Source: UBA668 sp041394605
GTDB lineage: Bacteria > Actinomycetota > Acidimicrobiia > Acidimicrobiales > Ilumatobacteraceae
Length of the DNA: 64,000 bases
NCBI GenBank assembly: GCA_041394605.1
Contig: JAWKHX010000014.1
Span: 1-64,000, forward strand
Direction: 5' to 3'
Positions 56,612-64,000 of this stretch are shown one piece after another (the stretch's first letter is position 1; the number at the start of each line of letters is the position of its first letter). The position numbers and the translations under genes were made by a program. A model generated the notes under the pieces. It made no database searches, was not told where the DNA came from, and saw only the letters and a list, made by a program, of their open reading frames with translations.

Positions 56612-57429
56612 AGCTCTCCCTGCCCTCCCGTGTCGCGCTGGCGCTGGTCACCGTTGCCACGCTGGTGTTCCTGTACCTCCCGTTGGCGGTGGTGCTGCGG
56701 CTGTCCTTCAACCCGGCGAAGTCCGTCGCCTGGCCCGGCTTCAACGGCTACACGCTGGACTGGTGGCGCAAGGCGTGGCAGGCGGAGGGTCCCAAGGACG
56801 CCTTGCTGAACTCGTGCAAGGTGGCGCTGGTGGCGACGTTCGTCGCGCTGGTGCTGGGCACGTTGGCAGCCATGGCGATGGCCCGCTTCCGGTTCTTCGG
56901 CCGCAACGCCGTGTCGTTCCTGATGGTGCTGCCCATCTCGCTCCCGGGCATCGTCACCGGTATCGCGCTGCAGAACACCTTCAGCCGCACCATCGACCTC
57001 GGCCTGTTCTCCTTCCGGGTCGGGTTCGGGTTCCATTCGCTGGTCATCGCCCACGCCACGTTCTGTGTGGTGGTGGCCTACAACAACGTGGTGGCCCGGC
57101 TGCGACGTTCGTCGCCCAACCTGCTGGAGGCATCGGCGGATCTCGGTGCCCACGGCTCGCAGACGTTCCGCTACATCACCTTCCCGCTCATGCGGTCGGC
57201 GCTGCTGGCGGGCGGCATCCTGGCGTTCGCCCTGTCGTTCGACGAGATCGTGGTCACCACGTTCACCGCCGGCTCCGGCTTCCTCACCTTGCCGCAGTGG
57301 ATCCTCGCCAACTACAGCCGCCCCCAGAACGTGCCGCTGGTCAACGTGATGGCCACGTTCGTGATGGTGGTGTCGATCCCCATGGCGTACCTGGCCCAGC
57401 GGCTCAGCGACGGCGGCACCGACGCCTGA
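56608..57429 (+). CDS. potC: ABC transporter permease PotC
   Basis: 273 residues, six helices, intact. N-terminal LALVTVATLVFLYLPLAVVLRLSFN, then MVLPISLPGIVTGIAL and the EAA loop LLEASADLGAHGSQTFRYITFPLM. Pairs with PotB to form the channel. GTG 56608 overlaps the potB stop. A small hairpin and then the ftsY promoter follow. Confidence 0.92.
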   Translation: MKLSLPSRVALALVTVATLVFLYLPLAVVLRLSFNPAKSVAWPGFNGYTLDWWRKAWQAEGPKDALLNSCKVALVATFVALVLGTLAAMAMARFRFFGRNAVSFLMVLPISLPGIVTGIALQNTFSRTIDLGLFSFRVGFGFHSLVIAHATFCVVVAYNNVVARLRRSSPNLLEASADLGAHGSQTFRYITFPLMRSALLAGGILAFALSFDEIVVTTFTAGSGFLTLPQWILANYSRPQNVPLVNVMATFVMVVSIPMAYLAQRLSDGGTDA

Positions 57430-57432
57430 ACC

Positions 57433-57456
57433 TGGGCGTGCCAGAGGGCTCGCCCA
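57433..57456 (+). terminator. Possible terminator of the pot operon
   Basis: A 6-bp stem (TGGGCG / CGCCCA) with a 12-base loop just after the potC stop and before the ftsY -10 hexamer; no T-tract. Confidence 0.35.
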
Positions 57457-57467
57457 CGGCGCACGGG

Positions 57468-57473
57468 TAGCCT
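57468..57473 (+). promoter_or_regulatory. -10 element of ftsY
   Basis: TAGCCT ends 10 bases before ATG 57484. Confidence 0.4.
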
Positions 57474-57483
57474 TCGCTCCACC

Positions 57484-58665
57484 ATGGAGTGGATCCTTCT
57501 CGTCCTCGCTGCCGCCGTCCTCGTGTTCGGGATCGGCGTCGTCCTCTGGAACCGCCGCCGGTCGGCGACCCCTGTGGCGCCGGCCCCGACGGCCCGCCCG
57601 CTGCCATCGCGGCCCTCGCCGCCCCCGCAGGCGCCCACCGAGGAACCGGCATCCGAGGCCGCAGCCGGTGAACCCGAACCGTTGCTGACCGAACCGGAGG
57701 CCACGGCCGAGCCGCAGCCAGAGGTGCCTGCCGAGCGCCCCACGTTCCGCTCGCGGATGGGCAAGGCCCGCAGCGCGCTCACCGGGGCCTTCCTCGGCAT
57801 TCGCGGCCGGCGGGGCATCACCGACGACACGTGGGACGATCTGGAGGAAGCGCTGCTGCGCGCCGACGTCGGGGTGCGGGTCACCGACGAACTGCTCGGC
57901 GGGCTGAAGGCTCGGGTGAAGGCCAAGGAGATCACCGAGCCCGATGCCCTGCTGGATGCCCTGCAGGCGGAGATGACGTCCCGGCTGGACGGGGCAGATC
58001 GCAGCCTGCGGTTCGAGCCGGGCCAGTCGGACAGCCCCAACGTCTGGCTGTTCGTGGGGGTCAACGGGGTGGGGAAGACCACCACCATCGGCAAGGTGGC
58101 CAACCGTCAGAAGGCCGAGGGACGCAGCGTGCTGCTGGCCGCGGGCGACACGTTCCGCGCCGCCGCCGCCGAGCAGCTCACCACCTGGGCGGAACGCTCC
58201 GGTGCGGAACTGGTGCGGGGCAACGAGGGCGGCGACCCCAGCGCGGTGATCTTCGACGGCATCGAGCGGGCCTCGGCGCGGGGGATCGACCTCGTGCTCG
58301 GCGACACCGCCGGCCGCCTGCACACCAAGACCAACCTGATGGACGAACTGCGCAAGGTGCGGCGGGTGGCGGCCAAGGGCAAGGGCCGGGTCACCGAGGT
58401 GCTGCTGGTCATCGACGCCACCACTGGCCAGAACGGGCTCACCCAGGCCCGCGAGTTCGGCGCCGCCACCACGGTGGACGGTGAGGGCGGTGTCACGGGC
58501 GTGGTGCTCACCAAGCTGGACGGCTCCGCCAAGGGCGGCATCGTGTTCGCCATCGAGACCGAACTCGGCCTGCCGGTGAAGCTGGTGGGCCTGGGCGAGA
58601 CCATCGAGGACCTCGTGCCGTTCGAGCCGTCCGCCTTCGTGGACGCCCTTTTCGCCACGGACTGA
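57484..58665 (+). CDS. ftsY: Signal recognition particle receptor FtsY
   Basis: 393 residues. A TM helix (WILLVLAAAVLVFGIGVVLW, residues 3-22) and a Pro/Glu-rich linker anchor it to the membrane, followed by the N domain and the G domain: GVNGVGKTTT (192-), DTFRAAAAEQL, DTAGRLHTKTNLMDEL, TKLDGSAKGG and the C-terminal FEPSAFVDALF. It is the GTPase receptor for Ffh. Own promoter hexamer, after the pot operon. Confidence 0.97.
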   Translation: MEWILLVLAAAVLVFGIGVVLWNRRRSATPVAPAPTARPLPSRPSPPPQAPTEEPASEAAAGEPEPLLTEPEATAEPQPEVPAERPTFRSRMGKARSALTGAFLGIRGRRGITDDTWDDLEEALLRADVGVRVTDELLGGLKARVKAKEITEPDALLDALQAEMTSRLDGADRSLRFEPGQSDSPNVWLFVGVNGVGKTTTIGKVANRQKAEGRSVLLAAGDTFRAAAAEQLTTWAERSGAELVRGNEGGDPSAVIFDGIERASARGIDLVLGDTAGRLHTKTNLMDELRKVRRVAAKGKGRVTEVLLVIDATTGQNGLTQAREFGAATTVDGEGGVTGVVLTKLDGSAKGGIVFAIETELGLPVKLVGLGETIEDLVPFEPSAFVDALFATD

Positions 58666-58766
58666 ACGCACCCCTCTCTGCCGTTTCGGCAGATGTCCGG
58701 GAACCGATCGCGGGCGCCGTGCCGTCAAACGGGTGGAACCTCCACGACCCCCGAAGGACCACCACC

Positions 58767-60341
58767 ATGATCCGTTCCCGCCGTCTCGCTCTCGTCGCCG
58801 CCAGCGCCATCCTCGGCCTCACCGCCGCGGCGTGTGGCGATCCCGCTTCGCAGTCCGCCTCCACGGAGTCCGTGGCCGCGACCCTGCCCGTCATCCGTAT
58901 CGGCGCCGGCTCCGGCTCCGGTGGGGCGACCCCCGCGGCCGCCGAGAGCGACCGGATGATGATGCCGTACGGCACGTTCGTCTTCGTCGTCGACGGCACC
59001 CTGCCGGCCCTCGACGGCACGGCGCCGGCGTGGCGCTTCCCCGCCGGCGCCAGCATCGACCAGGCCCGCGTGGCCGCCATTGCCGCCCTGCTCGGGGTGG
59101 ATGGCGACGTGCGGGCCCTCAGCGCCGACATGGGCGGCGGTTGGCTGGTGGGGCCCGAGGACTACAGCGCCGCCACCCTCACCGTCAGCGCCGACGGCAT
59201 GGCCAGCTGGTGGTACAGCCCGGCCCCGCAGGAGATGCGCGGCACGGAGTGCGGTCAGGTGGTCGGCCCGATCGACGCCATCGAGCCCGATGCCCCTGCG
59301 ACCCCGGAGGAGGCGCCGCCGGCCTCTGACGACGTGCCCACGGACACCGTGGAGCCCTCGGTCACCTGCGAGGAGCCGCAGCCGCCCGCCGGCGTCCCGG
59401 ACGCGGCGACCGCCGAGCAGTCCGCCAAGGACCTGTTCGCCTCCCTCGGCTACGACCCCGCCGACTACGAGTTCGAGACCTACGCCGACGAGTGGGGTGC
59501 CAATGTCACCGCCTGGCTGATGCTCGACGGCGTTCGTGCCCCGGTGACCCTGTCCGTCGGATTCGGCGCCGAAGGTGCCATCACCTGGGCCAGCGGCTCG
59601 CTGGCCACCCCCGAACCGGTGGGCGACTACCCGCTGGTGGGCACCACGGCCGGCATCGACCGCCTCGGCGACGAGACCGGCCGGTGGATGTGGTTCGGCT
59701 ACGGCGGCCCGGCGATGATGGCCCGCGACGTGGCCGTGGCCTCCACCGGCGGCGAGGCGGAGCCAGCGGCAATCCCGGACACCGCGGCGGATCCCGGCGC
59801 CATGCCGATCGCCCCGCCGGACGAGACCGGCCCGGCCTGCGACCCCGCGGCCGACTGCGTGGTGGACATGCCGCCGCCGGAGGAGATCACCGTCACCATC
59901 ACCGGCGCCAACATGGGTCTCACCCAGATCTGGGACGCCGACGGCACGGTCTGGCTGCTGCCGATGTACGTGTTCACTGCCGACGACGGTGGTGAGTGGT
60001 CGGTCATCGCGGTCGACGACTCGTTCATCGAACTGCCCACGCCGGACGACGTGCCGATGCCCGAGCCGATGCCCGTGGACACCGGTGTCTCCGGTGGCGG
60101 AACGGGAGACGGCACCGGCACGGTGGACACCCTGCCGGCCGAGCTGGACCCCACCCTCACCCAGGTGCTGGTGGGCCTCAGCGAGGACGAGGCCGCCAAG
60201 GTGGCCGACGAGAACGGTTGGGGCTTCCGTGTGGTCCGCGCCGACGGTGTGGACTTCGCCGTGACGGCGGACTATTCGCCGACCCGGGTGAACGTCGAGC
60301 TCACCCAGGGCATCGTCACCGCCATCGTCTCGATCGGCTGA
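58767..60341 (+). CDS. Lipoprotein with possible I78-like C-terminal segment, unknown function
   Basis: 524 residues. Signal peptide with lipobox TAAAC (Cys23), Gly/Ser/Thr linker, a domain with two Pro/Glu-rich spacers (about residues 175-200 and 335-370), and a C-terminal piece DEAAKVADENGWGFRVVRAD ... DYSPTRVNVELTQGIVTAIV resembling I78/potato-inhibitor-type strands. The central part (AKDLFASLGYDPADYEFETYADEWG) looks like sigma-factor-sensing lipoproteins only superficially. It sits between ftsY and ffh; no function is assigned. Confidence 0.7.
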   Translation: MIRSRRLALVAASAILGLTAAACGDPASQSASTESVAATLPVIRIGAGSGSGGATPAAAESDRMMMPYGTFVFVVDGTLPALDGTAPAWRFPAGASIDQARVAAIAALLGVDGDVRALSADMGGGWLVGPEDYSAATLTVSADGMASWWYSPAPQEMRGTECGQVVGPIDAIEPDAPATPEEAPPASDDVPTDTVEPSVTCEEPQPPAGVPDAATAEQSAKDLFASLGYDPADYEFETYADEWGANVTAWLMLDGVRAPVTLSVGFGAEGAITWASGSLATPEPVGDYPLVGTTAGIDRLGDETGRWMWFGYGGPAMMARDVAVASTGGEAEPAAIPDTAADPGAMPIAPPDETGPACDPAADCVVDMPPPEEITVTITGANMGLTQIWDADGTVWLLPMYVFTADDGGEWSVIAVDDSFIELPTPDDVPMPEPMPVDTGVSGGGTGDGTGTVDTLPAELDPTLTQVLVGLSEDEAAKVADENGWGFRVVRADGVDFAVTADYSPTRVNVELTQGIVTAIVSIG

Positions 60342-60360
60342 CGGCGGACCTGCGAGCCAG

Positions 60361-60392
60361 CCCGGGCAACCCTGCGAGGGGACCTGTCCGGG
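60361..60392 (+). terminator. Possible hairpin terminator before ffh
   Basis: Nested stem: CCCGG (60361-60365) with CCGGG (60388-60392) and CCCT with AGGG inside, 20 bases after the lipoprotein stop. No T-tract. Confidence 0.3.
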
Positions 60393-60412
60393 CCGGTGAC
60401 GCGCCCGGCCGG

Positions 60413-60418
60413 TAGCGT
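60413..60418 (+). promoter_or_regulatory. -10 element of ffh, leaderless type
   Basis: TAGCGT ends 8 bases before ATG 60427. Confidence 0.4.
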
Positions 60419-60426
60419 TGCAGCGC

Positions 60427-61878
60427 ATGTTCGATTCGCTGTCATCCCGCCTCGAAGGCATCGTCAAGCGGCTGCGCGGCAAGGGCCGTCTCAGCGAGGC
60501 CGATGTCGACGAGGTGCTGAAGGAGATCCGCACCGCGCTGCTGGAGGCCGACGTCAACGTCGGCGTCGTCCGCAACGTGGTGGCCCGCATCCGCGAGCAG
60601 GCCATCGGCGCCCATCTCAGCGAGGCGCTGGACCCTGGCCAGCAGGTGGTGAAGATCGTCAACGGCGAGCTCACCGCCATGCTCGGCGGCGAGACGCTGA
60701 AGATCACCTATGCCGGGCGCCCGCCCACCGTGGTGCTGATGGCCGGCCTGCAGGGCTCCGGCAAGACCACCAACTCGGCAAAGCTGGCCCGCTGGTTCAA
60801 GAGCCAGGGCCGCCAGCCCCTGCTGGTGGGTGCCGACCTGCAACGACCCGCTGCCGTGGAGCAGTTGCGCACGCTGGGCCGCCAGATCGACGTGCCCGTG
60901 TTCAGCGAGCCCGGCGACCCGGTGGCCACCGCCCAGCGGGGCCTGGCCGAGGCCCGCCGCCTGGGCAAGGACGTGCTGATCGTGGACACCGCCGGCCGGT
61001 TGTCCATCGACGCCGAGATGATGGAGCAGGTCCGCCGGATCAGCGAGGTCATCGACCCCCACTACACGTTCCTCGTCATCGACGCGATGACCGGGCAGGA
61101 CGCCGTGGGCGTGGCCGAGGCGTTCCACGCCACCCTGGCGATCGACGGCGTCATCATGTCCAAGCTGGACGGCGACGCCCGCGGTGGCGCGGCGCTCAGC
61201 GTGAAGGAGGTCATCGGCCGGCCGATCGCGTTCGCCTCCACTGGTGAGAAGCTCACCGAGTTCGAGCAGTTCCACCCGGACCGCATGGCCGGCCGCATCC
61301 TCGGCATGGGCGACGTGCTCACCCTCATCGAGCAGGCCGAGCAGGCGTTCGAGAAGGAGCAGGCCGAGAAGGCGGCGGAGAAGCTGCTGGACGGCGAGTT
61401 CACGCTCGACGACTTCCTCGAGCAACTGCACTCCCTGAAGAAGATGGGCCCGCTCGGCAACCTGATGGGGATGATGCCGGGTGTGCCGAAAGAACTGAAG
61501 AACGCCCAGATCGGCGACGACGCGTTGAAGCCGGTGGAGGCCATCATCAACTCCATGACCCCGCTGGAGCGGCGCAAGCCGGAGCTCATCAACGGCAGCC
61601 GGCGGACCCGCATCGCCAACGGCAGCGGCACCACGGTGGGCGACGTCAACCGCCTGGTGAAGCAGTTCCAGGAGATGCAGAAGATGATGAAGAAGATGGG
61701 CATGGCCGCCCCCCGCCGCAGCGGCGGCAAGAAGGGCAAGAAGGGCAAGGGCGCCAAACCCTCCCGTGGCGGCTTCCCCGGCATGGGCGGCCTGCCCGGC
61801 ATGGGGGGCGGCATGCCGGGCATGCCCGGTCTTCCCGGTGGCGGTGGCACACCGGGTGGCTTCCCGCCCTTCAACTGA
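60427..61878 (+). CDS. ffh: Signal recognition particle GTPase Ffh
   Basis: 483 residues. N domain MFDSLSSRLEGIVKRLRGKGRLSEADV, G domain with GLQGSGKTT (107-115), DLQRPAAVEQL, DTAGRLSIDAEMMEQV, SKLDGDARGG, and the methionine-rich M domain (FLEQLHSLKKMGPLGNLMGMMPG, VKQFQEMQKMMKKMGM) that binds 4.5S RNA and signal peptides. A Gly/Met/Pro-rich tail (about 445-483) follows. Partner FtsY is upstream. No 4.5S RNA gene was identified in the window. Confidence 0.97.
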   Translation: MFDSLSSRLEGIVKRLRGKGRLSEADVDEVLKEIRTALLEADVNVGVVRNVVARIREQAIGAHLSEALDPGQQVVKIVNGELTAMLGGETLKITYAGRPPTVVLMAGLQGSGKTTNSAKLARWFKSQGRQPLLVGADLQRPAAVEQLRTLGRQIDVPVFSEPGDPVATAQRGLAEARRLGKDVLIVDTAGRLSIDAEMMEQVRRISEVIDPHYTFLVIDAMTGQDAVGVAEAFHATLAIDGVIMSKLDGDARGGAALSVKEVIGRPIAFASTGEKLTEFEQFHPDRMAGRILGMGDVLTLIEQAEQAFEKEQAEKAAEKLLDGEFTLDDFLEQLHSLKKMGPLGNLMGMMPGVPKELKNAQIGDDALKPVEAIINSMTPLERRKPELINGSRRTRIANGSGTTVGDVNRLVKQFQEMQKMMKKMGMAAPRRSGGKKGKKGKGAKPSRGGFPGMGGLPGMGGGMPGMPGLPGGGGTPGGFPPFN

Positions 61879-61884
61879 TAACAT
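61879..61884 (+). promoter_or_regulatory. -10 element of rpsP-khpA-rimM
   Basis: TAACAT directly follows the ffh stop and gives a leader of about 40 bases with an AGGGAG Shine-Dalgarno before ATG 61931. Confidence 0.4.
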
Positions 61885-61930
61885 TCCGTGGTTTCGTTTT
61901 CGCCCGAAGTTCCCAGGGAGCCCTACGTTC

Positions 61931-62203
61931 ATGGCAGTCAAGCTGCGCCTCACCCGAGTCGGCAAGACCAAGCAGCCGCAGTACCGCATCGTCGCGGCGG
62001 ACAGCCGCTCGCCGCGCGACGGCCGCTTCATCCAGATCGTGGGGACGTACAACCCGCGTACCGAGCCCAGCACCGTCACGGTGGACAACGCCAAGGCCGT
62101 GAAGTGGCTGATGGATGGCGCTCAGCCCACCGAGCGGGTCAAGAAGCTGCTCGAAGTGTCCGGCGCGTGGGCCGAATTCACCGCCGCTCGCACCGCGAAG
62201 TGA
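61931..62203 (+). CDS. rpsP: 30S ribosomal protein S16
   Basis: 90 residues: MAVKLRLTRVGKTKQPQYRIVAADSRSPRDGRFI is diagnostic, with VGTYNPRTEPSTV after it. Head of the rpsP-khpA-rimM ribosome-maturation operon; khpA starts 5 bases after its stop. Confidence 0.98.
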   Translation: MAVKLRLTRVGKTKQPQYRIVAADSRSPRDGRFIQIVGTYNPRTEPSTVTVDNAKAVKWLMDGAQPTERVKKLLEVSGAWAEFTAARTAK

Positions 62204-62207
62204 CCTC

Positions 62208-62477
62208 GTGACCGAGCACGATCCCAACCAGGTGCCGGCAGCGGCGGCCACGGCCGTGCTCACCCACCTCGTCCGTTCGATCGTCGACGATCCCGATGCC
62301 GTGGTCGTGGAGGCCTCCGAGGGCCGCGGCCGCGTGAAGTTGGACGTGAAGGTCGGCCCCGGCGATCTCGGCCGGGTCATCGGCCGCCGCGGGCGCACCG
62401 CTCAGAGCATCCGCACCGTGGTGCGCGCTGCGGCCGCTCGCGATGCGGTCGAGGTCGACGTCGACTTCGTCGACTGA
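62208..62477 (+). CDS. khpA: KH-domain RNA-binding protein (KhpA-like)
   Basis: 89 residues from GTG 62208. A single KH fold with the GRVIGRRGRTAQSIRTVVRAAA loop (GxxG). KhpA works with KhpB in regulating cell elongation and small-RNA biology in Gram-positives; it is always found between rpsP and rimM in actinobacteria. Confidence 0.92.
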   Translation: MTEHDPNQVPAAAATAVLTHLVRSIVDDPDAVVVEASEGRGRVKLDVKVGPGDLGRVIGRRGRTAQSIRTVVRAAAARDAVEVDVDFVD

Positions 62478-62486
62478 CCCGCCGCA

Positions 62487-62972
62487 GTGCCCCAGCCTCC
62501 TCAGGCCCCCGCTCCCGTCGAGATCGGCAAGGTCGGCCGCGCCCATGGTGTGCGGGGCGATCTGTACGTGGACCTGCTCACCGACCGCACGGAGCGCCTG
62601 GACCCCGGTGCGCGGGTGCTGGTGGGCCAGACCTGGCACGTGGTCCAGCAGCGCCGTCCTGCCGGCACCCGTTGGCTGGTCCACCTCGAGGGGGTGGATG
62701 ACCGCACCGCGGCCGAGCGGCTGGCCAACCAACCGCTGCGCGCCGAGCCGCTGGCCGACCGGGGGGACGGCTGGTACGTCGACCAGTTGATCGGCACCGA
62801 GGTGGTGGACACCACCGGCGCCGTGGTCGGCACGTGTGTCGCCGTGGTGGCGAATCCGGCCCATGACCTGCTGGAACTGGACAGTGGGGCTCTCGTGCCG
62901 ATCGTCTTCGTCACCGAGGTTCGTCAAGGTTGCATCACGGTGAACCTCCCGGAGGGGTTGCTCGACCTCTGA
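62487..62972 (+). CDS. rimM: Ribosome maturation factor RimM
   Basis: 161 residues from GTG 62487. Start VEIGKVGRAHGVRGDLYVDLLTD, then LVHLEGVDDRTAAERLANQPLRAE, and the PRC-barrel half GWYVDQLIGTEVVDTTGAVVGT ... DLLELDSGALVPIVFVTEVR. It binds S19 to assist 30S head assembly. The usual next gene trmD is absent; an exopolysaccharide gene follows instead. Confidence 0.94.
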   Translation: MPQPPQAPAPVEIGKVGRAHGVRGDLYVDLLTDRTERLDPGARVLVGQTWHVVQQRRPAGTRWLVHLEGVDDRTAAERLANQPLRAEPLADRGDGWYVDQLIGTEVVDTTGAVVGTCVAVVANPAHDLLELDSGALVPIVFVTEVRQGCITVNLPEGLLDL

Positions 62973-62993
62973 TCTCGGCCAAACAGTCGATGC

Positions 62994-63017
62994 CCATACG
63001 GTGAATGGTTCGTATGG
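62994..63017. promoter_or_regulatory. Operator-like inverted repeat before the sugar transferase gene
   Basis: CCATACG and CGTATGG separated by 10 bases, ending 4 bases before the -35 box at 63022, a common place for an activator or repressor dimer. Confidence 0.4.
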
Positions 63018-63021
63018 CCCA

Positions 63022-63050
63022 TTGGCCCGCGATCGGGACACTCCTACAGT
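63022..63050 (+). promoter_or_regulatory. Promoter of the sugar transferase gene (-35 and -10)
   Basis: TTGGCC (63022-63027), a 17-base spacer, and TACAGT (63045-63050), the best-spaced -35/-10 pair in the window. The -10 is flanked by ACTCC and GGAGT, a 5-bp inverted repeat. Transcription would give a leader of about 115 bases with a GTCGTGCC hairpin at 63092-63114. Confidence 0.5.
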
Positions 63051-63170
63051 CGGAGTTGCACGTGGGCTGCAACGTTCGCCGCTCCATGGTGGTCGTGCCA
63101 GCGGGGGCACCGACAACCCACGGGCTCACCGGGCGGGCGGAACCGCACGGACTGCGAAGGAGGTGAACCC

Positions 63171-64000
63171 ATGTCGTTGGCAGCGTCAAGTCTCGGAGAC
63201 GTCGTGCCGTCCAAGCCCGACGCGGCGCGATCCGGCTCAGGCTCGGGTTCGACCGGCGACGCCGGCGGTGACGGGTTCTTCCGGCGCCACAAGCTGAAGT
63301 TGCTGCTGGTCGTGCTGGACTCGGTGGCCATCGGCTTGGCGTACTTCATCGTGCTGTTCGCCGGTACGTACGTCCGTGACACCGGCACCGTGCGGGCCCT
63401 GGTGCTGATCGCCGCGGCGATCGTCGGCGGTCTGTGGGCCGAGCGGAGCCAGGGTCTGATGCTCGCCCGGGTCAGCGCGGTGCGGGTGGTCGAGCTCACC
63501 CGGCTGATCCGTGCCGCCGCACTGCTCGCCGTGGCCGTCACCCTGTTCGACCGGGTGTTCAAGCTGGACATGCGCATCCGCGAGTCCGCCGGTGGTGCGC
63601 TGCTGGCCCTCGTCTTCCTCGTGGCCACTCGCTCGGCCTACCGCGCCTGGCTGGTGTACGAGCGCTCCCGTGGCAACTACGGCCGGCGGGTGCTGCTGGT
63701 CGGTGCGGACGAGGAGTCCGCCCGCCTGCTCAACCTGTTCTCCACCCACCGTGAACTCGGCATGAACGTGGTGGGCGTCGTCGGCGACCGTACCGAGGCG
63801 ATGATCAACCACCTCGAGCACCTGTGGATCGGCGAGGCCGCGGACACGGCCCAGCTCGCCGAGGACTACGACGTGAGCGGCGTGGTCATCTCGCCGATGG
63901 CCCTGCCCACCGTCATCCTCAACGCCCTCATCCGCGAGTTGCAGGCGCAGAGCCTGCACGTGCACCTCACCACGGGCATTGCCGGTATCGACGCCCGGCG
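63171..64000 (+). CDS. Polyprenyl-phosphate sugar transferase, N-terminal part (cut by window edge)
   Basis: 277 residues before the right edge. A Gly/Ser-rich start, then four TM helices (about residues 42-66, 72-92, 107-127, 140-158) and a CoA-binding/Rossmann region (RRVLLVGADEESARLLNLFSTHRELGMNVVGVVGD). This is the N-terminal half of WcaJ/CpsE-type exopolysaccharide glycosylphosphotransferases; the catalytic half is outside. A perfect AAGGAGGTGA Shine-Dalgarno precedes ATG 63171. A capsule or EPS locus probably continues to the right. Confidence 0.85.
   Translation, partial: MSLAASSLGDVVPSKPDAARSGSGSGSTGDAGGDGFFRRHKLKLLLVVLDSVAIGLAYFIVLFAGTYVRDTGTVRALVLIAAAIVGGLWAERSQGLMLARVSAVRVVELTRLIRAAALLAVAVTLFDRVFKLDMRIRESAGGALLALVFLVATRSAYRAWLVYERSRGNYGRRVLLVGADEESARLLNLFSTHRELGMNVVGVVGDRTEAMINHLEHLWIGEAADTAQLAEDYDVSGVVISPMALPTVILNALIRELQAQSLHVHLTTGIAGIDAR

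Noticed and set aside
63051..63170. Riboswitch (for example cyclic-di-GMP class) in the leader of the exopolysaccharide gene.
   Set aside because: The leader can form hairpins, but I could not match the conserved cores of any class I know.

Overview
The window is a 64-kb, very GC-rich, gene-dense chromosomal segment from an actinobacterium, most probably of the Acidimicrobiia (Ilumatobacter/Microthrix-like); the class is an inference from gene content. Supporting features are a fused multifunctional 2-oxoglutarate enzyme (Kgd), the NucS mismatch endonuclease, GTP-dependent PEP carboxykinase, F420/LLM-type oxidoreductase, alpha-methylacyl-CoA racemase, and a recG-rsmD-coaD-sepIVA-yceD-rpmF-plsX-acpP-rnc-mutM-smc-ftsY-ffh-rpsP-khpA-rimM order that matches the mycobacterial one. 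No tRNA, rRNA, CRISPR array, insertion sequence, integrase or phage gene was seen. No stretch longer than 300 bases lacks a gene.

Layout. 1-10466: manA (cut by the left edge), nucS, a UbiB-family kinase, a DUF6687-like protein, a PEP-utilising swivelling-domain protein, a DHA2 drug exporter, an M16 metalloprotease lipoprotein and a broken enoyl-CoA hydratase. 10467-22315: a cysQ / small membrane protein / ettA operon, a DUF2510 protein, a urate-oxidase-N-terminal-like membrane protein, a cupredoxin lipoprotein, kgd, a HAD protein, an NYN ribonuclease with S1 and histone-H1-like tail, xth and a hotdog thioesterase. 22341-35879: accessory metabolism (two GNATs, APH kinase, broken UvrD helicase, PH/SHOCT protein, metal-receptor protein, SMP-30 lactonase, galactokinase-like gene, LLM oxidoreductase, alpha/beta hydrolase, racemase, PIG-L deacetylase, histidine phosphatase, two lipoproteins). 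35983-38338: pckG, a cold-shock-like protein and rpmB. 38511-62972: the housekeeping cluster for DNA repair, cell division, lipid synthesis, SRP targeting and ribosome maturation. It is interrupted by a potADBC polyamine-type ABC operon between smc and ftsY and by two unknown envelope proteins. 63171-64000: the start of an exopolysaccharide polyprenyl-phosphate sugar transferase, cut by the right edge.

Two window-wide patterns stand out. First, a TANNNT hexamer lies 6-11 bases (usually exactly 7) before the start codon of 23 genes, which is what leaderless transcription would look like; it also helps choose starts. Second, at least eleven genes carry frameshifts, a premature stop or a missing stop. 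Many are single-base losses in G/C runs and several are in essential genes (plsX, recG, ettA, pckG). These look like consensus sequencing errors rather than decay, so the apparent fusions and truncations should not be taken at face value. Three families of short dispersed palindromes also occupy intergenic gaps.
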